Source: Tricholoma matsutake (Eukaryota; Basidiomycota; Agaricomycetes; Agaricales; Tricholomataceae). Taken from it: a stretch of 64,000 nt of DNA. The notes under the pieces were generated by a model. The model did no database searches. It was not told the origin of the DNA and saw nothing but the letters and a program-made list of their open reading frames with translations. Of the stretch, positions 49,420-60,676 are shown piece after piece. Location: positions 12,028,001-12,092,000 of the forward strand of contig AP026543.1 of assembly GCA_026075535.2 (NCBI GenBank). The letters are read 5' to 3'. The position numbers and the translations under genes were made by a program. The stretch's first letter is position 1, and each line of letters begins with the position of its first letter.

Positions 49420-50189
49420 TCTGAAATCCGATGGGTCAAGTCGCATTCATGCGACAGGTTATGTATAAGCTCAAGTGCCTCATGCTCCACGTAAATGAGA
49501 TTAAACTGATGGAATACCATGGAAGTCGAGGCTTCTACTTCCATTCTTCAGGCTCAGTAAATGTGATAAGTACAGGCCTTGGTTATCGATTATCGAGGAC
49601 CCAATTGTTACCCAGATCAGTGCCAGGGGACCTGGGCAAGCGAGAGGGAAGCCGTCGACGATGTCATATTTCCTTATATAGATATGTGCTTGATTACATA
49701 GTAGGGTTAGTCCAGCCTAGATGGTCGAAACAAAAAATTCGACCCTAGTCGTATTTTTTATTTCGCGAACCCCCTTGACCCATTTTCAATATGAGGGATT
49801 TCCCATATGGGGGCTGTGATTCTAGAAGATAGCATCACAAGTTGCCAATCAAGCAGATCTTAGGGCATTTTAGGAACATTTGACTCGAGATCGGCATAAC
49901 CTCCACAAGTCATGCACAACAATTTCTCAGTCCCATCAGAGTCACTGCCAGAGGACTCGGATATATGTAGAGAGCGAAAAGCTAAAATGGTTCCATTGGT
50001 TAACTTATCCAAGTATAACGTAAAGAAAAAGTCAGCTATAAGAAAGATGTATCCTTTTGGAAGGTGAAGGCCGTCTCAAACTCGAAATTGTAGATGCATT
50101 TGGGGTCTGCTCTAAGGCTCGGTCAACCTCGGCGGCAATGTCGATGTCATCGCTGTTGAGAACTTGATCATGCATCTCCCGGTATGTAC
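49420..50189. other. Intergenic, no gene recognised
   Basis: Upstream region of the helical protein gene. It contains only short frames, including a 105-residue plus-strand frame overlapping the start of the minus-strand gene, with no recognisable domain. Confidence 0.45.
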
Positions 50190-50467
50190 GGCTAAGCCAG
50201 TCAATTCTGAAAGAATTAAGATACTAGTAGCTTCAAATAAAATATTTAAAATTCTGAGAATATTTGAGGGCATAGAACTCCCAGAAAACTGGTGGGTCCT
50301 TTGCCAACACTAAGCCAGATGGATAGCTGGTGTCGGGATAGTCGATCAGACATCTCGCTTAATGTTGGCAGAGGACCCACTGGCTTTCTGGAAGTTCTAC
50401 GCCCTCGAATATTCTCAGAATTTTAAATATTTTATTTGAAGCTATATCTTAATCGACAGGCTTAGCC
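50190..50467. repeat. Fold-back element, ~278 bases
   Basis: Starts GGCTAAGCC and ends GGCTTAGCC. The arms (including 50228-50313 and 50357-50444) pair over most of their length, with stretches such as CTTCAAATAAAATATTTAAA and its complement, interrupted by a few mismatches and small indels. The loop is about 45 bases. No clear target duplication. Confidence 0.78.
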
Positions 50468-51189
50468 ATTTGCAATACTATTTTCGCCGACATGGTATTT
50501 CGTCACAAGGTTGTATTTCCAGAAAGTCGGAAGTGGTCCATCTCCATTTTGTTTGCATAGGCAGCAATGGATTATGGAGTGGGACATTTACTGACTTTCC
50601 CGAAACAAATGTCATATTGCATTTTTGTATAGCCTGAGTGAGTTTAAGATCACTGTAATCTTCTGGCCCTTGGAGCTGAGTAATGCGAAGACCTTCCTGG
50701 CCACATCAGCCACATGGATCTCCTACCTTTCATTGTCTCCGGCATAACTCATGTCATGACAGCATGAGTTCGAACTTCGCATATCTTTGATCTAGTCTCT
50801 AGATGGCATGTCACGGTTTCATTCATCATTTGTGAAAAAAGATTATGCACGAGGAGTTGAATGCAATGAACGTTTGTCCGTCTATTGACCCAAGTACCCA
50901 AGAACGCCATCGATAAATTCAAACCTACGCTTCGAGAAGTGGACAGTCGATCAATTTCCTGATATGGGAAATTCATAGATCATCAGTGGGACCCTTGGCA
51001 CTGATCTGACCAGAACTGTTATTCCAACTGATACCGATCGAACGACTGCTCTCAATTGAGGTGCACGATGTAAACCAAACCGGGAATATAAGGCAAGCCC
51101 ACACCGCGGCGCTCCAACACAAGTTCCCTCTATGTCTAATATTACGTGCGCTTGTCCATCCATCTTCCTCAAGCAGCGCACTCATCCAT

Positions 51190-53025
51190 GACATTTCAGA
51201 TATCTTACCCATGTCTCCGGCATCGATCACCCCTACGTCTTATACAACGAAGCCTTGCGCTTAGCCGTGCAAGTAAATGACTCGGACGCCACGGTAGTCG
51301 CCGTCCCATTCACTGGGGATTCCAAGCAGACTGTATGTGTGTCTGTTGCCGTTGGTTCGAGTACCATCTTGATGTCCTCAGTGGGTTTCTGTCACCGGCG
51401 TCGAGGGATGCTGGTTCTTAAATGAGGCGACCGCAACCTATCTTACTGCAACGACGATCAACGGTGAGATTGAAGTTCAAGGGAAAATCGGGTATCCAAT
51501 GGAATGGAATACCCCCGCATCGATGCACGGCTTACGAGCCCATCATGTGTGAGAGACCTATTAAATTTCTGTGTTCGACTTGGAGAAATCATTTCCTCTA
51601 GCATTAATATCAACTCGATCAAACCGATTTCAGGATCGGATCACACTCTCGCCCTTACTCTGACCCCTCCTGAGACGGTATGTACCTACTTTACATTCTC
51701 GACCTCTACCGCAGACCCATCCAGCCATACACAGAAACTTCATGTTGCACCAGTCAAGGACGTCGACAACGACGAATGGATCCTTCGGGCGCCGGTGCCA
51801 TCTCCTGACCCAAACGAATTTTTGGATGATGGTCTGGCACACATGGCCAAGGTTACCAACCACGTTCGGAACACCGTGGTCGCAATGGTGTGTAACTCGG
51901 TTCCTCGCAAACATCGCAACTCACCTAGACCTAAGAACTCCATCATTGACGTTCTTGCCAACCCTGACAAAGGAGGGGATGAAGATCTTATTGACCTCGC
52001 CTACTCTAAAGCCAAAATCAACGAATTCAAAGCCCGCGCTAGAGAATGTGCTGCAGTACGTCATCCTTCGTCTATACTGAGTGAGCGGACGATGTAATGT
52101 GATACAGAACCTCGAACTCGCACTTCGCCTCACATCTCGGTGGGCTGAAAGGATTTCCAAACACCTATCGGATAATACGAAACGCCTGTACGAGACTCAG
52201 TCGAAATACAACGATAAGGTGGCGGAAAAAGCAGGTCTGGAGGCCAAAGTCTCTCAGTTACAAAAGAGCCTCGAACCCTTGGAAAAACAAGTCGCCAATT
52301 CACGATCAGAGCTCGAATCGTCACGCAGGAAATACGACGCGGCTCGCGCGGCATATGACAAGGCTGTCAAGAATAGAGACGATTGGGGCAATAAGTCCAT
52401 GTGCGAGAAGGCAGCTCTAGCAGGTCCTGGCCGCGGTGAGTGTGTTTCTTTGAACGCAAAGATTTTAGAACATGACGTCTACAATACAGGCAACGGACAG
52501 GGCTGGAATCGTCAAAGTCAAAACGACGACAGTGCGCGCCGCATGGCCGATGATGCTGCAAATGTGCGTGACCGCGCAAAATCCACTTTGGACGGGGACG
52601 AGAAAGTCCGAGATGAAGTGAAGAATGCTGTCAAGGTGGCGCAAGATGGTATTACTACTGCGTCCAGCAAGCTCGCGGATATCAGTAAGGAGATGGAGAG
52701 CTTGGAAAGTTCTATCAAAACCACTGAGAAAGAGGTTCGTATTCTGAGTGGGGTTTCCGTGAGTGATCGAATTCCGTTACAAGTACCAGAACTAACAGAG
52801 ACGTTCCTTCAGAGTAAACTGGAGACTTGCGTGCTCTCCATTCAAGGGGCATCGGTTCGTCCGGATCCCTCCGAGATGTCCCTCGTAGTGGTGGTTGAAA
52901 ACCTCCGAGGTTTGCGAAAGGATTTGCAGGACGAGAAGAACCACGACTTTGAGGAACCTTTGACGCAGCTTGACAACGACAGACTTGATGCTTTGTCGAA
53001 GAGAATTAAGGCCTTACAGTTGTAG
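51190..53025 (+). CDS. Coiled-coil protein, unknown function (group B)
   Basis: Coding exons are seen around 51200-51330 ('HPYVLYNEALRLAVQVNDSD'), 51395-51535, 51635-51680, 51715-52032 and 52100-53025. The middle reads 'DVDNDEWILRAPVPSPDPNE' and 'LAHMAKVTNHVRNTVVAM'. The C-terminal 300 residues are a long coiled coil ('YNDKVAEKAGLEAKVSQLQK', 'DGITTASSKLADISKEMESL'), with a short loop near 'CEKAALAGPGRGECVSLNAK' that has two Cys. Ends 'LDALSKRIKALQL'. The true start is uncertain because the frame hits a stop just upstream of 51193 and an upstream exon may exist. It lies between the group A gene (divergent) and the DUF2235 gene (same strand). Confidence 0.6.
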
Positions 53026-53911
53026 CTCAAATTAAATATATCTCTAAACATGTACTGAGATCCCGCGATGCTGATACGAAATAAAAGACCATGTTCAAGT
53101 TGGTAAGTATCCTTTCTCAAGTTCATGCAGAACTAGCACACCGTAACCGTCCTATTGCCGTATTCGTACAACCAACTCACGACTTAAGTACATAAGTCGG
53201 ACTCGGACAATCGATGGCATCTCAACCCTAGGAATAACGAAAACTAAGACAACAGTATTTCTAGCGGGAAAATTGGGCCGCAAATTCCGATGTACCAGGC
53301 TTCAACAAGCAAGACTTCAACCTTCAAGCTCGGGGCTTCCTCAGGCTTCTTGTATCACTGGTAGACGGCTCTGCGAAGGACGAGAATGACGTCATTTGCG
53401 ATCATTCAAGGGATATTAGAGGAAAGTTGATGAACCATAGTAAACGCAATCAACAATAGCCGAAAAAACGGTTATCACATAGTGGAACTTGTTGAAATAT
53501 GCCGCGAAAATCCCAGAAGCGCAAAATAGGAAATTCGCGTTTGGCCTCGGTGAGCTCGAGAGGGCAAACGGATGAGTACAATGAGTACTAAGTATGATAT
53601 CAGTAAACTCTATAATACCAAGAAATACAAACTTGAATGAAGCAGTAAAATGGAGTGGATTGCGTCGAAAAGAAATAGACAGTCATAATGGATGACTTCC
53701 GTAGCATCTGGAAACACAGATTCTAGTTTCAAATCGATGGCTGCCAGTGTGAGCCCCCAGGAAAATGTTTCGCACTCCGAAGGCGCTGTAAAGTTCATAT
53801 CTGAACCTCGAGGGGCACCGTTGCCGACCAGGGTCAGGTCGATTTTGATTTCATAGAAGCATTTCTTACTTCTTTTTCTACTACTTATCTCCGGTCATCT
53901 TTGGTCATTCA
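53026..53911. other. Intergenic, no gene recognised
   Basis: No supported gene. 53330-53400 and 54275-54365 share a diverged direct repeat (CTGCGAAGGACGAGAATGAC present in both, with CAACAAGCAAGACT before it). Confidence 0.5.
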
Positions 53912-54001
53912 AGTAGTCTCGTTCCAGCTCGTTCCCATCCGTTGCAGTGAGATCTTATCTCCGCAGAGATAAGATCTCGCAACGGATGGGAACGAGACTA
54001 C
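53912..54001. repeat. Near-perfect hairpin, ~36-base stem
   Basis: 53966-54001 (GAGATAAGATCTCGCAACGG onward to GACTAC) pairs with 53912-53961, which contains an 11-base insertion (a repeated CAGCTCGTTCC-type segment) and a 3-base insertion. The loop is 4 bases (CGCA). Possibly a degenerate fold-back MITE or a regulatory hairpin. Confidence 0.75.
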
Positions 54002-54571
54002 GTCATTGAACATCTTTGAACATAGATCTCTCAATTCACAATCCGACCTGGCACCCCGTTTTATTGTTTGGAAAATAATCTGGGGTTCCGAATCCTACGG
54101 GAAGTCATCCATTTAGCCTAGTAGGCATTATGCATGCTCGCATCATGGCCTATCAATATTCCAACAGGGCTGCCTCGATCTTGTATGAATGATGATGATG
54201 TGAACGAGGACGCCTACTAGTATGTTCCTGCTCTACCACCTCTAAAGTTTCCGCGCGATCTTCGGCACATGTGGCTTCAACAAGCAAGACTCCAAGCTCT
54301 TCCTTCTGGTATCACTACCCTGACTTACTGGTACACGGCTCTGCGAAGGACGAGAATGACGCTATTTCTAAATGATTCGAGAGGCTAAAGGTCCCGGCGA
54401 TAGATTCTAGCTGATGGCAAACTTCTTGCGACTATTGATATTGAGGGCCTATCAAATCCTCTTTTTAGGGCTCATCGTTCGTTCTCAGTTTGGTCAAGCC
54501 GAAAAAAACGCCGGTTATCAACTCTCGTGTGCACGTGATGATCGATGATCGATGATATGACAGCTAAGCTG

Positions 54572-54772
54572 CTAACTGCAAAATTGTAGACCGTTTCTAA
54601 AAAAATGGTTAGGTTGCCACATGATGTAGACTAACCAAAAGGGGTGCCTGCAACACGATGTTTGCTGTGGTGCTTAGGTAGTATTGACATACACTTTACC
54701 TGTTTTGGTAAGTCTATCGTCATGTGGCAACCCAATCATTTTTTTGAAAACGGTCTACAATTTTGCAGTTAG
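54572..54772. mobile_element. MITE-like element, ~60-base terminal inverted repeats
   Basis: CTAACTGCAAAATTGTAGAC at the left end is matched by its complement ending at 54772. Pairing continues inward through GGTTGCCACATGA with a few mismatches, leaving a central 75-base spacer. It lies about 280 bases upstream of the DUF2235 gene start, so it could affect that promoter. Confidence 0.72.
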
Positions 54773-55053
54773 CTGGAAGAGAATCACAAACGTTCTTTAT
54801 CCATTCATCGAATATCAGAAGCTCCATGAAGTATCCATGAACATGAGTTTTGGAAAACGTCAGGAAGTCCAGGGCACTAAACGCGGCCAGGGTAGGCCCA
54901 AGAGGACCCCAGGTGCAACTTCGAAAATGGCAACCACTCTAAAAGACCCAACGATTAGAAATCGACCTGACCCCAGTCGGCAGGCAAATTTCGAAGGATG
55001 CTTGATAAATACGTCTGGATCAAGCAAATCCTTTGAGTCCCCCATTCACCGGC

Positions 55054-57189
55054 ATGTCTACCACCATCAAGAGAATAACCGTCCTTTGTGATGGGTGCGA
55101 CGCTGTTTGCCTTCATCTCTGACTTGATAGCTCATTCGGTATGCGGATTAGGACTGGCCAAGATGGCACTGTTAAGGAAGAAGAGAGGCATTCCAATATC
55201 TACGTACGTATAAGATTAGAGCTTCTGATGAGCGATCTCATATTTTTTAGCGCCTCCTGAGACTTATAAATGACAAAGCGGGGGAAATTGAACAAAGGGT
55301 CCATTACCAGGCCGGCATTGGATCAGCCAAGGATTTCTACTCGAAACATTTTGACGTTTGACTACTTTGTTATACTTACTTGTGTCTACGCTCAACTCTC
55401 CTTCTTTTACAAGGGACTGGTTGCAGCCACCCTAGGCAAGTTGTGCTAGCATTTCTGTTCTACGTACTCGTCTTGTAATGTGTTTCTTCCATTCACATAG
55501 GAAAACAGATCAACGAAGCCTACAAATTTATCGTCGAGTAAGTTCTTCACACCCGACGATCGACGAATTCTAATCCAATCCAGTAATTTTCAACCGGGGG
55601 ACGAGGTACGGCCAATTGGCCTGAAAACTACTCTGTTGACATGAATCATGACATTAACAGATATTTCTGTTTGGGTTTTCACGGGTAGCCTGCATCTGAA
55701 CTGCTTGGCATTTCGTTTTTGACCAAGTTTCCCAGGGCGCTTACATAGCTATGATTGTCGCACAAATCATAGTCAGTTTCTTTGTTCTTCGTCCACCCAG
55801 TGTCTTTTCGTAATGATCCATTGTCAGGGAAAAATTGGCGTCTTAGGAATAGTCGACTTTCCCGAATTCCAAACGATATATGAGAATTACGTACAACTTG
55901 GGAAGGCCAGCTCGGATAAAGGTTAACACATCTCAAGTCATTTTAGTTGTCAACTGACTTGCCTAGATATGCGTGAATCGGAAGCTAAACTGAGACCTTG
56001 GACAGAAAATGATGCGCCAGGGAAGCGTCGAGTCAGCAAAAATGGGGAATTCTCGGTCAAGTGGGTTGTGTTCACATCAGAGGCCGCTTTAGATCCTCTA
56101 AGCTTCTTTCATTCAGATGTCTCGGCCTTTTTGACCCTGTCGCTGCCACCGGCACGGACCCATTCAGAAATCTCTTGGGATTACCCATGAAGAAAAATAA
56201 AATTGGGCTCTCGCGCGGGGAACTTGAGCTTAGCGCTCTCGTACGCGAACTTGAACCCCATATCGAGTACACCTACCAAGCCCTGGCCATCAACGAGAGG
56301 CGAGAAATTTTTGTTCGTACTCGTGCTGTACTCAGTTGGTGACTCTTTTATGTTGACGACGCAATGGTAGGACTGTATCCGGATGATCCGAAAGCCTTCC
56401 AGAGCCAAGGTGCAGATATTGAAACAGGTGGACTGCTTCGATTGAAGTATATGATCGTCGTACTGATAGATTGATGTCCTTCGTTTCGAAGTGCTGGTTT
56501 GTCGGTACGTTCAGAAAAATCGAGGTATGCAACATTCGGCATTGATTCGGCAATCTTTTAGGCAATCACTCGGACGTACGTGCGATATTAACACTCAAGT
56601 GGTTTGCATCACCCAGTCTTCTGTAGATTGGTGGCAGTTACGCCGAGCATGAGATTTCTGACCTAACGTTGACCTGGATGATCGTTAGTCTTGGCTCCTC
56701 TCCAATGCATGCATAAATAACTTCACATTGGCGTATAGGATCAAATCGGAAATAAACTTTCGGTCAACACAGTTAGTTTATACCGTATGTTCAAGCCGAA
56801 GCACGAGTGGGGGAAAGCAAGGCCTCATTTGAACGTCAACGTTAACGGTTCTATGTCGCCGACATGAATGCTTACCTTAAACATCCAACAGGGAAATACT
56901 TGGGGGAAAAGATTACATCAATAAGGCAGTATATCAGTGGAGCAGGGTCCTACCTAATAGTGCCGCCGATGAGGGATCAGCCGAGAGAACATTCCACCCA
57001 TCAGCGCTCGAAATTAGCAATATCGTGGATGAGAAAGGGAACGAACACGATAAGGAAGACCGCGAAAAGCTTTTCAAATATATCAAAGACGAGATCACAG
57101 ACAGCAATAATAAACTCGGGCACAAGCTTTTGCCGTTGGAAGTGGGGTTGAAATCAGTTTGGCCAAAACTGATGGAAGGCATCAACTAA
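55054..57189 (+). CDS. DUF2235 (Tle1-like) alpha/beta hydrolase, multi-exon
   Basis: Starts at 55054 'MSTTIKRITVLCDG', then after an intron 'RIRTGQDGTVKEEERHSNIY', 'VHYQAGIGSAKDFYSK' and 'GKQINEAYKFIVDNFQPGDE'. The nucleophile motif is 'IFLFGFSRGAYIAMIVAQII', with an intron between GFSR and GAY. Next come 'GVLGIVDFPEFQTIYENY', 'CLGLFDPVAATGTDPFRN', 'IEYTYQALAINERREIF' and 'CWFVGNHSD' joined to 'IGGSYAEHEISDLTLTWMI' (catalytic Asp/His region). It ends 'EVGLKSVWPKLMEGIN'. This is the DUF2235 family, the same fold as Tle1 phospholipase effectors of type VI secretion; substrates of fungal members are not established. Ser, Asp and His candidates are all kept, so the enzyme is probably active. It lies 185 bases upstream of the next same-strand gene. 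Confidence 0.85.
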
Positions 57190-57373
57190 GTAGTAATCGT
57201 CAGATTTACCCGATAAGTGTACTTGTAGTGGTCGAATGAATTCAATACAACGCCTCGCGGCATCCTCAGGTTCCGACTTGAATGATGATAGGGAGTTGCC
57301 GCAACCATGACCTCGGTCGCAAGCTCGAGCCTGACCTGACAGTAACGATAAATACAGCGTGTCCTGTAGCGTT

Positions 57374-60300
57374 ATGACTGTCCCCGACATGAGCGAACCT
57401 GTCGATATTATCGCTGAAGCTCGTACAATCCTTGCACCTCGACCGGATTTCCTCGACATTAGCGTTTCCACGTGGGTCAGTCCATGCACTTAATTCCTCT
57501 CATCCGATACTAAGAGGCCCCTGTAGCATCAAACTGACAAGTACGTTCAGGTCCCCTGATGTCGATACTCTTCGTTAATCGATTATGTAGATCTGGCATT
57601 CTACTTTCTGCTCCGGCAACTCTTTGCGTCTTAGGGGATCTATTGATTAGTTCATCCGGTACGGATTACAAGGTCAATCTTCCACTTTCTTGCGTCAACA
57701 TCTCCATGACCGCGCCCAGATGGCTAGCGGATACAAGTTGATTCAAAAGGGCTCAACGTTCCACAGCGTGGTCCTAGATATTGTAGAACACTGCCGGAAT
57801 GCATTCGAATTGAGTTATCGCGGGATGGTGGTAAGTCCAACGTCCTGACATAGAATGGCTATATGGATGGATCACTTTTCTAGACCATTCAAACCTCCTC
57901 TCGTTCTGTCACTAGTGAGCACCCGTCTCCGCACCTGAAATTCCTAATACACATATCCATGCTCAGTTGGCTGCAAAAACATCATCAGAGTACTCGGCCA
58001 CTTACTCGCACACGATCCAGACCCAGACTATCTAGATGCATTACACAACCAACTCGACAACCTCCAGTCGCAAGCTGCCAAAACGACCAAAGCCTCCGAG
58101 GACATTCGTATCGCGTTTGATAGCATGGTTGAACTCCTCTCCGATTTCGGTCAGAGCAGGGTCGCGGCTCACGACGATAAGGCGAAACTGGCCAAGACAT
58201 TGCAGCTCAAAGAGGAGATCGCCCAGAAGCGCAAAAACAGTGCAGCGGAGGTTGAGAGACGTGCAGCCCAGCACTTACAAGAAATCATCGGGACGTACGA
58301 GAAGGTGAGGAGAGTCCCTTGTCTCGAAACAGTTTGCTTGACGAAAATGTTTCCAGGACCGTCAACGCCGTTTGGATCTGGCGGAGAAGATTCCGACAGG
58401 TAAGTCGTTCCCAAAGCAGTAGACCGACAATCTTGAGAACGGCTTTCTTGCACCAGGGTCGGAAGTTGCGTATGTTTCTTCCTTCGCTTTTTCACAACAA
58501 CGGCCTGATATTCACTTCTAGCCGCCTGAACCAACTCGAAATGGACCTGGTAAGCACTTCCGCCCGACATCCCCTAGATGCTGACGCTCACCTGCCTAGA
58601 ATATGCTATCCATTGCTGGAGACCTTGCCATTGCCTACTATGGCAAAAGTCCTGCTGCGCTCGAGGACGCGTGGAACACCATGCAACGCATGTATGAGGA
58701 CACTGACTTACCCGCAGATCCAGCCATTCCCAGGCCAAAGCACTATACCCGTGGTGGACAGGCGAAGGCCGATGTTTCAGTTAGGGTCCAACCTATTGCC
58801 CACTCCCTAGCGATGATTGTCACGCAAGGTCCCAAGAATGGAGTAGATTGGGAGAAGGTAAAAACGGAGGTGCCAAATTTAAGAGCGACATTTGGGTTGG
58901 AATTGGATCTTTTGAAGGCAGAGTCTAAGGAAGATGATGACGCTCTGGACAAGACCGCGCTTCCTTCGTCGCTTGAGAAGTCTACCTCGGGTGGTGGGAG
59001 TGACGAAGCTAGAAGGTCACTCGCCGAGACCCATGCAGAACCTCGGCCTCCCAAAGACGAGCACACTCGTGTAAAGGATCTCCTGAAGGAAGGTCAAAAA
59101 GTGGGTGTCTTTGCTGTTCGAGCGATGGTTCCATCCTCATACCACCACATTTGTAAAGCTCTGCGATGAGCTCGTCGCCCTGCAACTGATGAAAGACAAA
59201 TCCGGGGTTTCTAAAGTGACAGAGAAAGTCTTGGATTTCAACTACCGCGTCACCACCTTTGCGGCTTTTATCATGCTTGAATCTCACAACGCATTGCCCA
59301 TCATGCCATCTCCCGGTGAAGACAACAAAAATGATAAACCGAAGGAAAGGGGCCATCGTGGTGTCGGTGATATGGCTAGAAAAACCGCCGAGTTCAACTT
59401 CAAAATGGCTGAGGCGCGGTTGGATGTGACTCGTGAGTTATATTTGGCCTCGGTGGACGACTCGGCGGATGCGGTAAAGAACTTGGCGGAGCTCGTGGAG
59501 TATTTGGCGAAAATCGATGTGAAGAAGTGGCAGGTGACGGTCCCCTTGTGCACTCTCTTTTTTTTTCGCTAATTAAGTTGACCAAAAAATAGGCGAGCGA
59601 CGTCATGTCGATGATGGGCAAACAGCTGGCACTGATGGGCGATGTCGAGATGGCGTTCACCAGCATCAGGGGTCTCTTCTCCGCTATTGACAACACAGTC
59701 AAAGTTACCATGAGGAACGCCCTGGAGGACCTTAAGCAGAAGGTTGAGATGCGGTTGAAGAATGGCAGGCCTACTAAGGAGTTCGTCTTGAACGAACATG
59801 CGAAACACGTAGGTGGCTTTCGAGAAGGCAAGTATGGTGCTGACAGAGTGTTCTAGGTTATTACAGACCAAGTGATCAAGACTGCCAGGGTGGCGAGGAT
59901 GGCCCAAGATCTCGCAACGGTGTGTACAACCAATACAAAATGATCACTAGTAGCCCTGACTACCCACGGCAAGATGTACACAACGATGTTCCACGAAGCC
60001 GTCGAGGATGGCCTGAAGATTGTGCTTGGAATGCGAAATCTCGTTGTCCTGACGGGTGTTGACGATGCGGAGATTAACCGGGAGCGCGAATCGTTGCGTA
60101 AATGGGCGGAAAGAGCTCAGAGCAAGATGGCGGAAATGCTGAAAAAGGTGTGAAAATATTCGGTTATTCCCTCTTTTGCAAGGATCTTGGTTTACGTTCT
60201 GCTGGCAGGATAACGAGGACTTCCTTGCGGAGATCGACTCGAGTATGGAGGCGGTTACTAGGGCAATGCTCCACGTCCAAGTCAGCCCTGAAGTCGAAAT

Positions 60301-60406
60301 GGCCATTCAAGCTGGGAAGAAGAGGCATCTCGGGTCCGCGATGGGTGTGCTTTCAGGGCCGGCAAAGCGAAGGCAGGTGGCGTTGAAGTTCAAGAACGAG
60401 AAGTGA
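57374..60406 (+). CDS. Large helical/coiled-coil protein, unknown function (paralogue group A)
   Basis: Start chosen at 57374 ('MTVPDMSEPVDIIAEARTIL'), several GT-AG introns, stop TGA 60404-60406. Segments in order: 'MASGYKLIQKGSTFHSVVLD', 'DNLQSQAAKTTKASEDIRIA', a coiled coil ('LQLKEEIAQKRKNSAAEVER'), 'DLAIAYYGKSPAALEDAWNT', a Ser/Glu-rich linker, and 'NFKMAEARLDVTRELYLASV'. Then 'MGDVEMAFTSIRGLFSAIDN', 'MFHEAVEDGLKIVLGMRNLV' and a basic end 'GPAKRRQVALKFKNEK'. The order and spacing of the C-terminal helices resemble the minus-strand gene at 46315-49419, so the two are likely paralogues. Soluble and mostly helical; no signal peptide or clear membrane segment. No inactivating change seen. Confidence 0.68.
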
Positions 60407-60461
60407 GAATGAAGTGATCATGATGGGAGCATGTCAACAGCGGGCATGTATTCTGCAGACG

Positions 60462-60528
60462 ATATGTCACGTGAAAAAACAATTACATAACCACGACTGA
60501 AAACCTCGAGAAAACATGTGACGTGCTG
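60462..60528 (-). repeat. Right copy of the 67-base inverted dispersed repeat
   Basis: Reverse complement of 45872-45938 with one substitution and two single-base indels. It lies 56 bases after the stop of the preceding gene. The flanking bases of the two copies do not form a target duplication. Confidence 0.85.
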
Positions 60529-60676
60529 AGGACGTCTGTATCTTAGAATCGACTGTCCGGCTGTTTGGTTGAGTTTGGTACAGCCACCAAGTTGGGTCTT
60601 CCTCTTCGTCCATACAGTAGTGGTCGCGGTGAGTCGCAATGTCCTTGCCCGCCACATCAGGAAAATCCGACACTAA

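Noticed and set aside
53330..54365. Direct repeat containing CTGCGAAGGACGAGAATGAC as a target duplication or element border
   Set aside because: The two copies are about 950 bases apart, diverged, and not associated with any consistent termini.
45872..60528. A giant 14.7 kb DNA transposon bounded by the 67-base inverted repeats
   Set aside because: The bases outside the two repeats (ending ATTATGCA on the left, starting AGGACGTC on the right) do not form a target duplication, and no transposase is inside.
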